Of a stretch of 6,817 nt of DNA, positions 1-4,892 are shown piece by piece (the stretch's first letter is position 1; every line of letters begins with the position of its first letter). The position numbers and the translations under genes are program-made. Under the pieces are notes generated by a model. The model did no database searches. It saw nothing but the letters and a program-made list of their open reading frames with translations, and was not told the origin of the DNA. Origin of the DNA: Myxococcales bacterium (GTDB lineage Bacteria; Myxococcota_A; UBA9160; SMWR01). The stretch spans positions 1-6,817 of the forward strand of contig JACZXC010000159.1 in the NCBI GenBank assembly GCA_022571825.1, written 5' to 3'.

Positions 1-237
1 AGCCAGCCGCTGGGCCGCGGGAATCGTCGTCGTCATGTCCATTCCCGAACAGAAGACTCGATCCCCCGCCCCGGTGAGAACGGCGCAGCGAATTTCGGCG
101 TCGTCGGCGATCTGGCGCCAGGCACGGGCCAGGTCGCAAAGCGTGGCCGGGTCGAGGGAGTTGGCACGCTCGGGTCGATCGATCGTCACCAGGGCAACAT
201 GAGGATGGTCGGCGGGAAACTCGAGGCGGGCGGGCAT
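1..237 (-). CDS. Crotonase-fold enoyl-CoA hydratase/isomerase family protein, N-terminal part
   Basis: Only the first 79 residues are present; the gene continues beyond base 1. The crotonase fold is seen in the opening strand VALVTIDRPERANSL (residues 14-28), the helix that follows, the strand CAVLTGAGDRVFCSG (51-65) and the turn SGMD (64-67), which is where the family forms its oxyanion hole around the acyl-CoA thioester. Members hydrate, isomerise or cleave acyl-CoAs, usually in fatty-acid or aromatic degradation in the cytoplasm. The catalytic Glu/Asp positions lie outside the window, so the reaction cannot be named. The ATG at 237 is supported by an AGGAG ribosome site at 247-251 with a 9-base spacer, which overlaps the TAG stop of the upstream membrane protein. 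It therefore looks like the last visible gene of the glk operon. The family call is secure and the substrate is unknown. Confidence 0.9.
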   Translation of the reverse strand, partial: MPARLEFPADHPHVALVTIDRPERANSLDPATLCDLARAWRQIADDAEIRCAVLTGAGDRVFCSGMDMTTTIPAAQRLA

Positions 238-246
238 GATGGACGA

Positions 247-251
247 CTCCT
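247..251 (-). promoter_or_regulatory. Ribosome binding site of the crotonase, overlapping the upstream stop codon
   Basis: AGGAG on the minus strand ends 9 bases before the crotonase ATG at 237. Its first two bases belong to the TAG stop codon (252-250) of the membrane protein, so terminating ribosomes sit on the re-initiation site. It fixes the crotonase start and argues for co-translation of the two genes. Confidence 0.75.
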
Positions 252-2100
252 ATTTCGCATCCGTGAAATTCAGGTCGACCAGAACCCAGACGCGATCGCC
301 GCGTGCGCGGGGCGGGTCGGGGTCCGGGCGCAGCTTTGCTACGCGGTCGTGCAGCCACGCGTCGACGATCGCGTTGCCGACGCGCCCGTCCCCCGGGTGG
401 GGCGGTCGAACGTCGAGCACCAGGGAGCGAACGCCGCGCCGTTTGAGCAGGGCGCGCGCCGCTTCCGGGGTCGCGCTCCGAACCACGTGGCGCTGGTCGC
501 CGCGTCGGCCGCGAAGATCGCGGAAGAAGAGCTCTCCGTTGCGCTCCCACAAGAGGTTGTAGACCGGCTTCGGCATCCAGAGGACGGCTCCCTTGGGGAT
601 GCCGACCACCGGAGACCCGCGCGACACCATTTCGCCCAGGGCCACCTGATCCGGAAAGATCCGGCGCTGGTAGGCATCGGGACTGCGCAGGGCCGCGACC
701 CGCGGCAGATAGTGGGCGGCGACGGCAAACCCCTGGTGAATGGCGATCACTGCGAAGACGATCCCCAGCGTCCCGCGAGCCGCGGATCCCGAATCGGCCA
801 GGCGCATCCCTCCGACCGCGGCGGCGATGGCCAGGAAGGGGAGAACCGGCGAACCGAAACGCAACGCCGGCATGAAGACGAACTGCCCCACGATGAGAAG
901 CACCAGAGTCGCCGCCAATACTGCGGTCGACCGCGAAACCCGGTGCAGGGCAAACGGCGCCAGGGCCAGGGGAAGTGGGCCGATCAGCCCGCTCAGGTGG
1001 GGATTGTTCCCGAAGTGGATCGAAGCCAGGTAGTGCAGAAAACCCGGAAGGTCGGGATCCGCGCCAAAGTCGGTGGAGAGCCGAAAGCGCCGGAGCGACA
1101 GCACCTGCTCGGTGGTCGGACCGGTACCCAACCAGTCGCCCAGAAGCGGAAAGAAGGGGTTCCCGCTGGTCATACCGGCCTTGAGGAGCCAGGGAGCGAT
1201 CCCCGCCAGCACGAGTCCGGTGCATCCGGCCAGCACCCGCAGCGGGGGTCTCCGTCCGCCGAGCATGGCGATCGCCAACACCGCGGGGCAGAGAACGAAG
1301 GCGTGGAGCTTTGCGTTGGCGGCAAACACCAGGCACGCGGCGGAAACCGTCAGCGCACGAGACTCGCCGGTTCGGTTCCAGCGGTCCGCGGACGCGAGGG
1401 CCAGAAACCCGTAGGCGCCCACACCCAGATCGACGTAGGTCGTGGGCGCCGCGTCGAGGGCGAAGGGAACCATCAACACGAACAGTCCCGCCAGCGCCCC
1501 GGCCCCGGTTGACCCTCGACGGATGACCTCGGCGCGAACCAAGGCCGCAAGGGTCAGGGCGAAGGCTGCGGAGACCGCCGCGGCAGCGTCGGACTTCCCC
1601 GACGCGACGGCGGGCAGGTAGAGCAGGTCGATCCCGGCGCGAAATTCCGCGTCCAACATTCCCGGCAGTGCGCGGATCGGACCCTCGGACCAGGCCTTGA
1701 CCATCGGGAGGTGATATTCGAACCCATCCCACGACGTCTCCGGGCCGAGGGCGGCCACGAACGTGAGCAGCGCAACCCCGATGGCCGCGGCGTCGACGAC
1801 CCGGATCCAACCCGCCGGGATCGGTCGGTCCCCGGCGGGTCGGGGAGAGCGCAGCCGGGGAAGGCCCGCCGCCGCAACCGCCGCCAGCACGACCAGCGGC
1901 AGCGGCGCGTCGACCAGACGAAACACGAGAATGGCGAGGGAGGCGACGCCACTCCCCAGCAGAAAGGCCAGGGCGAAGCGCTCCGCACCGCGGGGAGTGA
2001 GTCGCAAGGGTCGAAGCAACCAGAGACCGACAGCGAGGTAGGCGAGGCTGGGAACGACTCCGGCCAGAACCAGCTCCGCGATGTCCCAGGCCGATCTCAT
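250..2100 (-). CDS. Multi-pass membrane protein, GT-C fold glycosyltransferase-like (ArnT/PMT type)
   Basis: This 616-residue integral membrane protein has many hydrophobic segments (about 8-30, 40-61, 66-80, 101-119, 173-189, 200-217, 251-280, 288-305 and several more to about 470), followed by a soluble C-terminal domain of about 145 residues. The loop after the fourth segment carries WDGFEYHLP (124-132), in the position where GT-C enzymes place the acidic catalytic residue (Asp125/Glu128 are candidates). ANAKLHA (261-267) and GNPFFPLL (313-320) resemble recurrent motifs of lipid-carrier-dependent glycosyltransferases. Such enzymes move a sugar from a polyprenyl phosphate to a lipid, glycan or protein on the outer face of the inner membrane. 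The acceptor and sugar are not evident. The ATG at 2100 has no clear Shine-Dalgarno sequence but overlaps the stop of the 45-residue gene (ATGA), so translation is probably coupled. The membrane topology is sure; the enzymatic role is inferred from motifs. Confidence 0.75.
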   Translation of the reverse strand: MRSAWDIAELVLAGVVPSLAYLAVGLWLLRPLRLTPRGAERFALAFLLGSGVASLAILVFRLVDAPLPLVVLAAVAAAGLPRLRSPRPAGDRPIPAGWIRVVDAAAIGVALLTFVAALGPETSWDGFEYHLPMVKAWSEGPIRALPGMLDAEFRAGIDLLYLPAVASGKSDAAAAVSAAFALTLAALVRAEVIRRGSTGAGALAGLFVLMVPFALDAAPTTYVDLGVGAYGFLALASADRWNRTGESRALTVSAACLVFAANAKLHAFVLCPAVLAIAMLGGRRPPLRVLAGCTGLVLAGIAPWLLKAGMTSGNPFFPLLGDWLGTGPTTEQVLSLRRFRLSTDFGADPDLPGFLHYLASIHFGNNPHLSGLIGPLPLALAPFALHRVSRSTAVLAATLVLLIVGQFVFMPALRFGSPVLPFLAIAAAVGGMRLADSGSAARGTLGIVFAVIAIHQGFAVAAHYLPRVAALRSPDAYQRRIFPDQVALGEMVSRGSPVVGIPKGAVLWMPKPVYNLLWERNGELFFRDLRGRRGDQRHVVRSATPEAARALLKRRGVRSLVLDVRPPHPGDGRVGNAIVDAWLHDRVAKLRPDPDPPRARGDRVWVLVDLNFTDAK

Positions 2101-2234
2101 AGGCCGAGATGCAACGCCAGCTCACGCACCGCGATATAGAGGATCACCACCCCCGCCACCCAGGCGAGGGCCAGGACCCGTCGCGCGACCCGGAGAGGAG
2201 TCGGCTGGGGCGAGCCGGGTGGGCGGTCCGTCAT
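2097..2234 (-). CDS. 45-residue single-helix membrane protein, unknown function
   Basis: This short gene has a hydrophilic, proline-rich N-terminus (residues 1-13), two arginines before the membrane segment, one hydrophobic helix of about 20 residues (VLALAWVAGVVILYIAV), and a short tail. The positive-inside rule would put the N-terminus in the cytoplasm. Its TGA stop (2099-2097) overlaps the ATG of the GT-C protein in an ATGA junction, which is strong support for a real gene. It lies 70 bases after glk. No good Shine-Dalgarno sequence precedes the ATG at 2234. The same frame stays open to 2387 inside glk, but that extension (rich in Ser, Arg and Pro) has no helix and overlaps the glk end, so I chose the shorter form. 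I do not recognise a family. A partner or stabilising subunit for the downstream glycosyltransferase is possible but is only inferred from position. Confidence 0.6.
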   Translation of the reverse strand: MTDRPPGSPQPTPLRVARRVLALAWVAGVVILYIAVRELALHLGL

Positions 2235-2277
2235 GGGCGAAGTCTGCCAGAACGAACCGGAAAATGGAGCCGGGAAG

Positions 2278-2292
2278 CGACCCGAGGTCGGG
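2278..2292. other. Short GC-rich inverted repeats in the glk-downstream gap
   Basis: The 70-base gap between glk and the 45-residue gene holds two overlapping inverted repeats: CGACC-CGA-GGTCG (2278-2290) and CCCGA-GG-TCGGG (2281-2292). In the minus-strand transcript they could form a 5-bp hairpin. No T tract follows directly, so this is not a convincing terminator; it could be an RNA processing or stability element, or chance in GC-rich DNA. Confidence 0.25.
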
Positions 2293-2304
2293 ACGGCAAC
2301 TCGG

Positions 2305-3297
2305 TCAGGCGGGTCCGAGCTGAGCAGCGTAGCCGGCGGCGCCGAGCAGCGGCATGCGCGGGTTGAGCGCCACACTGACTTCGACACGTTCGAGCAGGGC
2401 CGAGAAACGCCCCTTGTCGGTGAAGGCGCGCATGAAGCCGCCCCGTTGCAGCACGGGCAACAACTTGGGGGCGATTCCTCCGCCGATGAACAGACCGCCC
2501 AGGGCCATGGCCGTCAGGGCCAGGTTCCCGGCCTGGGCGCCGTAGATGGAGGCGAAGAGATCGAGGCTCTCGACGCACCGGGGGTCGCCGCCGGCGAGTC
2601 CCACCTCTCCGATGACCCCACCCGGATCTTCCGTTCCCAGGCGTTCCGCCAGCCAGTGGGGCTCGGTTTCGCCCCCCGCGGTCCTCAGGAACCGATAGAT
2701 GTTGTGCAGCCCGCGGCCCGAGAGCAGTGGCTCGTAGCTCACGTGCCCGCCGAGCTCTGCGCGCAGGAAACGCAAGAGCTCCATCTCCTGCTCGGTCCGC
2801 GGCGCGAAGTCGACGTGACCGCCCTCCGACGCGATCGGCAGGTGGCGCTCGCCGTCCCACACCAGCAGCGCTTGACCGAGACCCGTACCCGCGCAGATCA
2901 CGGCGGCGTTGTCGGTGGGCCGGGAGTCCGCGCCTCGATTCAGGATGGCGCGGTCGTCCTCGCCCAGCCCGAGCATCCCGTAGGCCATGGCCTCGATGTC
3001 GTTGAGCAGCTTGGCACGCCGGGCCCCGGTGGCCCGAGCAAGGACGTCTTCATCGAGTTTCCACGGAAGATTGGTCGTGGTGACGCGGCCGCCGATCACG
3101 GGCCCGGCCACGCCGAAGCATGCCGTTTCGATCCGCGGACGGGATTGGTCCTCGAGGAAACGTGCCAGGATCTCCTCGAGGGAAGCGTGGGCCGAGCTCG
3201 GGAAGGTCGCGTCACTCACCAGCCGGAGGCCGCCGCTCTCGATCTCGAAGAGCGCCACGACGGTCTTGGTTCCCCCGATGTCTCCGGCCAGGATCAT
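2305..3297 (-). CDS. glk: Glucokinase (Glk family, ATP-dependent)
   Basis: This 330-residue protein phosphorylates glucose to glucose 6-phosphate in the cytoplasm. It belongs to the Escherichia coli Glk type rather than the ROK type: the N-terminal phosphate-binding motif GDIGGTKT (5-12), FGVAGPVIGGRVTTTNLPW (61-79), LLNDIEAMAYG (97-107) with the catalytic base Asp100, the second nucleotide motif AGTGLG (136-141), and the sugar-binding SEGGHVDFAPR (157-167) with Glu158 and His161, then Glu189 before LLSGRGLHNIYR. All key residues are present and the length fits the family (about 320). The open frame extends 27 codons upstream to 3378, but the Met at 3297, three residues before GDIGGT, matches the family start. 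An AGGTG element lies about 11 bases before it, and a stronger GAGGAGG lies farther upstream. It is the first gene of the minus-strand operon and is divergent from the epoxide hydrolase. Confidence 0.95.
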   Translation of the reverse strand: MILAGDIGGTKTVVALFEIESGGLRLVSDATFPSSAHASLEEILARFLEDQSRPRIETACFGVAGPVIGGRVTTTNLPWKLDEDVLARATGARRAKLLNDIEAMAYGMLGLGEDDRAILNRGADSRPTDNAAVICAGTGLGQALLVWDGERHLPIASEGGHVDFAPRTEQEMELLRFLRAELGGHVSYEPLLSGRGLHNIYRFLRTAGGETEPHWLAERLGTEDPGGVIGEVGLAGGDPRCVESLDLFASIYGAQAGNLALTAMALGGLFIGGGIAPKLLPVLQRGGFMRAFTDKGRFSALLERVEVSVALNPRMPLLGAAGYAAQLGPA

Positions 3298-3394
3298 CGC
3301 GTGCCGCTCACCTGTCTCCGCCCTCCTCGGAAGCTTCGCCCACTTCCGCATCGATGTCTTGAGGCGACCCGGGGGCACGAGTTAGTATGGATCC
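3298..3394. promoter_or_regulatory. Divergent intergenic region between glk and the epoxide hydrolase
   Basis: These 97 bases must carry the promoters for both transcription units unless glk is transcribed from inside the hydrolase gene. The plus-strand promoter is visible (see 3359-3388). For glk the best minus-strand -10 I see is CATACT (3390-3385), which overlaps the plus-strand -10 but has no good -35 partner. If real, the two promoters would be mutually exclusive. Confidence 0.45.
3359..3388 (+). promoter_or_regulatory. Predicted sigma70-type promoter giving a leaderless hydrolase mRNA
   Basis: A TTGAGG -35-like hexamer (3359-3364) is followed by an 18-base spacer and a TAGTAT -10-like hexamer (3383-3388), each matching 4 of 6 consensus bases. 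The -10 ends 6 bases before the ATG at 3395, so transcription would be expected to begin at or next to the A of the ATG. No Shine-Dalgarno sequence is present between the -10 and the start codon. Confidence 0.5.
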
Positions 3395-3763
3395 ATGAAC
3401 TCCGAACAGATCGTCCGAGATTTTTGCAACGCCGTTCCTCGCCGCGACGTGAAGGCACTGGTGGCCTTCTTCACCCCCGACGCGGTCTATCACAACATCC
3501 CGATCGCTCCGGTGGTTGGGCATGAGGCGATCGAAAGCGTACTGCGACAGTTTCTCGACCCGTCCAGTGAAGCCGAGTTCGAGATCGTCGCGCTGGCTTC
3601 GGTCGAGAATACCGTCCTGACCGAACGAATCGATCGGTTCGTGTTGAACGGGAAGAAGATCGAACTTCCCGTGATGGGTGCGTTTGAGGTGACCGCCGAG
3701 GGCAAGATCAGTGCCTGGCGAGATTACTTCGACATGGCCAGCTTCACGAAGCAGGCCAGTTAG
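3395..3763 (+). CDS. Limonene-1,2-epoxide hydrolase-like protein (SnoaL/NTF2-like fold)
   Basis: This 122-residue single-domain protein fits the limonene-1,2-epoxide hydrolase family, whose members open an epoxide with water in one step without a covalent intermediate. The catalytic set of the Rhodococcus enzyme is intact: YHN (Tyr32, Asn34) corresponds to Tyr53/Asn55, ERID (Arg78, Asp80) to Arg99/Asp101, and WRDYFD (Asp110) to Asp132. The protein lacks the roughly 20-residue N-terminal extension of the Rhodococcus enzyme, which is common in the family. The ATG at 3395 is the first possible start, because an in-frame TAG lies 12 bases before it. There is no Shine-Dalgarno sequence; the promoter suggests a leaderless mRNA. 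A phosphatase gene follows 17 bases later, probably in the same transcript. The natural substrate is unknown: no monoterpene genes are visible, so a fatty or other hydrophobic epoxide, or detoxification, is equally possible. Confidence 0.88.
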   Translation: MNSEQIVRDFCNAVPRRDVKALVAFFTPDAVYHNIPIAPVVGHEAIESVLRQFLDPSSEAEFEIVALASVENTVLTERIDRFVLNGKKIELPVMGAFEVTAEGKISAWRDYFDMASFTKQAS

Positions 3764-3780
3764 CTTCGCGGGCCCCGGAT

Positions 3781-4410
3781 TTGGTGTCGATCCTCCTGAT
3801 CCGACATGGCGAGACCCCGTCGAACGCGGCGCGCATCGTCCAGCACCCCGACGCGCCGCTGAGCCCGCGTGGCGAAGCCCAGGCTGAACGCCTGGCGGAT
3901 CATCTGGCGAGCCAGACGGTGGGACGAATTCTGTCCAGTGACCTCCGACGGGCGGTGCAGACCGCCGAGCGGCTGCGGGCGGCCACGGGAGCTCCCCTCG
4001 ACTGGGAGCCGCTCCTACAGGAGCGCAATTTTGGCGAGATCCGGGGTACCGCGTACTCGGAGCTCCCCGACATCTTCGCCGCCGACTACGAGCCACCGGG
4101 AGGCGAGACCTGGGCGGCGTTTCACGACCGGGTCGACGCGGCCTGGCTCCGCGTGCTCGAGCTCGCCGAGACGGTGGACAGTCGACTGGTGGTGGTGACT
4201 CACGGGCTCGTCTGCCACTCGCTCTTGACCCGTCATCTGACCCACGAGAGCGGAGACTCGCCGGGACTTCAGTTCGACAACGCCTCCGTGACGGAAGTGG
4301 CCGCCACCGCACCCTGGCGGGTCACCCGGCTGAATTGCACGGAACACCTGACCCGCCCCGGCAGTCCGGGCGAGGACGGGGCCGACACCCCACAGCGCAG
4401 CGTCGTCTAA
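3781..4410 (+). CDS. Histidine phosphatase family protein (phosphoglycerate mutase-like)
   Basis: This protein of about 209 residues has the histidine phosphatase signature. LIRHGETPSN (6-15) carries the His9 that becomes phosphorylated and Arg8; SSDLRRAVQTA (52-62) gives the second phosphate-binding Arg; LLQERNFGEIRG (78-89) gives the acid Glu81; VVVTHGLVCHSLL (137-149) gives the second catalytic His141. Members remove phosphate from metabolites such as alpha-ribazole phosphate, sugar phosphates or phosphoglycerate, or move it between positions; sequence alone does not tell which. The start is not ATG: TTG at 3781 or GTG at 3784 both fit just before the SILLIRHG strand, and neither has a good Shine-Dalgarno sequence. 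It lies 17 bases after the epoxide hydrolase and is probably co-transcribed. The last 25 or so residues are a hydrophilic tail outside the fold. It ends 3 bases from a convergent gene. Confidence 0.9.
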   Translation: MVSILLIRHGETPSNAARIVQHPDAPLSPRGEAQAERLADHLASQTVGRILSSDLRRAVQTAERLRAATGAPLDWEPLLQERNFGEIRGTAYSELPDIFAADYEPPGGETWAAFHDRVDAAWLRVLELAETVDSRLVVVTHGLVCHSLLTRHLTHESGDSPGLQFDNASVTEVAATAPWRVTRLNCTEHLTRPGSPGEDGADTPQRSVV

Positions 4411-4413
4411 CGG

Positions 4414-4749
4414 TTACGAGCGACCGCTGAAGCGAAGGTCCAGCTGGCCGTCCAGGTGGGCCGGCGTCACCACGTAGTCTCCCCCCACCGCCGCCCGGTA
4501 GATGGGCCCGGCGACGCTGGTGTCGCCCCAGGTCCACAACCAGGCGAGGGAGCTGACCACGAGACCGCCGCCAGCATACACAACCTTGAGTGGACTGTAG
4601 ATCAGGGTACAAATGGCGGCGCCGACCCCGACGCTCCCCTCATAGGCCAGGCTCTCTTCCTCGGCGCTGGCGCTGAGGGGTGCCCAGGCGAGCACCGCCA
4701 CCAATGCGAGCGCCCTCAGGCGCCCCCGGAAAAACAAGCGCTTCCTCAT
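4414..4749 (-). CDS. Small exported protein with hydrophobic core, unknown function
   Basis: This 111-residue protein starts with a typical signal peptide: basic MRKRLFFRGRLR, a hydrophobic stretch (11-25) and a likely cleavage site after ASA (27-29). The mature part has a long apolar region (about 38-73, including ICTLIYSPLKVVYAGGGL) that may insert in or lie on a membrane, then a polar end with GDYVVTPAHLDGQLDLRF (90-107). From memory, small exported proteins with a YSPLKVVYA-like core and a GDYVVTP-like end occur in deltaproteobacterial genomes without known function; this needs a database search. The frame is open from a TTG at 4815, but the ATG at 4749 gives the clean signal peptide and follows a purine-rich AGGGGGGG run, so it was chosen. 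It is divergent from the TetR gene and convergent with the phosphatase; no partner gene is evident. Confidence 0.75.
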   Translation of the reverse strand: MRKRLFFRGRLRALALVAVLAWAPLSASAEEESLAYEGSVGVGAAICTLIYSPLKVVYAGGGLVVSSLAWLWTWGDTSVAGPIYRAAVGGDYVVTPAHLDGQLDLRFSGRS

Positions 4750-4843
4750 GGATAGACCCCCCCTGTCATCCAATGGTTGAAGGCGGAATGTGGAGTGGTC
4801 CCGGTGGGCGGTCAAGCCCTGTCCCGATCGGCCTCCGACTCCA

Positions 4844-4856
4844 CCCGCCTGGCGGG
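4844..4856. repeat. Perfect 13-base inverted repeat upstream of the tetR promoter
   Basis: CCCGCC-T-GGCGGG is a perfect palindrome of 6-base arms around one base, ending one base before the -35-like hexamer. On the plus strand it is followed by CTTT, so as RNA (5-bp stem, 3-base loop) it could be a weak terminator; as DNA it could be an operator. The T tract is too short for confidence in termination. Confidence 0.4.
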
Positions 4857-4857
4857 C

Positions 4858-4886
4858 TTTGCATCAATATTAATTGAACATAGAAT
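4858..4886 (+). promoter_or_regulatory. Predicted tetR-MMPL promoter giving a leaderless mRNA
   Basis: A TTTGCA -35-like hexamer (4858-4863, 4 of 6) is spaced 17 bases from a TAGAAT -10 hexamer (4881-4886, 5 of 6). The -10 ends 6 bases before the GTG start codon at 4893, which would place the transcription start at the start codon itself. No Shine-Dalgarno sequence is present in the AT-only stretch between them. Confidence 0.6.
4864..4877. promoter_or_regulatory. Candidate TetR operator (TCAAT-N4-ATTGA)
   Basis: An inverted repeat with 5-base arms and a 4-base AT centre fills most of the spacer between the -35 and -10 hexamers of the tetR promoter. A repressor bound here would exclude RNA polymerase. 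Position and symmetry fit autoregulation by the adjacent TetR protein, but the arms are short and AT-rich, so chance is possible. Confidence 0.45.
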
Positions 4887-4892
4887 AAATTT

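Larger units (their letters stand above)
4750..4892. promoter_or_regulatory. Divergent intergenic region between the exported protein and tetR
   Basis: These 143 bases hold a GC-rich left part and an AT-rich island at 4863-4892, which stands out sharply from its surroundings. The island contains the predicted tetR promoter and an imperfect palindrome, and a perfect GC-rich inverted repeat lies just upstream. I could not find a convincing promoter for the minus-strand gene. TetR regulators often control a divergent neighbour from such a region, but no operator for that gene is seen. Confidence 0.55.

Noticed and set aside
199..1512. 437-codon open frame on the plus strand
   Set aside because: It lies antisense to the GT-C membrane protein, has low-complexity Arg/Gly/Gln-rich sequence with no domain, and is the usual by-product of high GC content opposite a real gene.
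2235..2387. Longer 96-residue form of the small membrane protein starting at 2387
   Set aside because: The extra 51 residues overlap the end of glucokinase, are Ser/Arg/Pro-rich without structure, and add nothing to the one-helix protein; the Met at 2234 is the simpler start.
3387..3398. Mini reading frame ATG-GAT-CCA-TGA whose stop overlaps the hydrolase ATG, as a possible leader peptide
   Set aside because: Its ATG overlaps the predicted -10 box, so it would not be in the transcript if that promoter is right; three codons with no ribosome site can easily occur by chance.
2233..3525. 430-codon open frame on the plus strand
   Set aside because: It runs antisense through the whole glucokinase and into the epoxide hydrolase in another frame; glucokinase has all catalytic motifs, so this is a shadow.
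3308..4312. 334-codon open frame on the minus strand
   Set aside because: It is antisense to both the epoxide hydrolase and the histidine phosphatase, which have intact active sites; the translation is Arg/Pro/Ser-rich without a recognisable fold.
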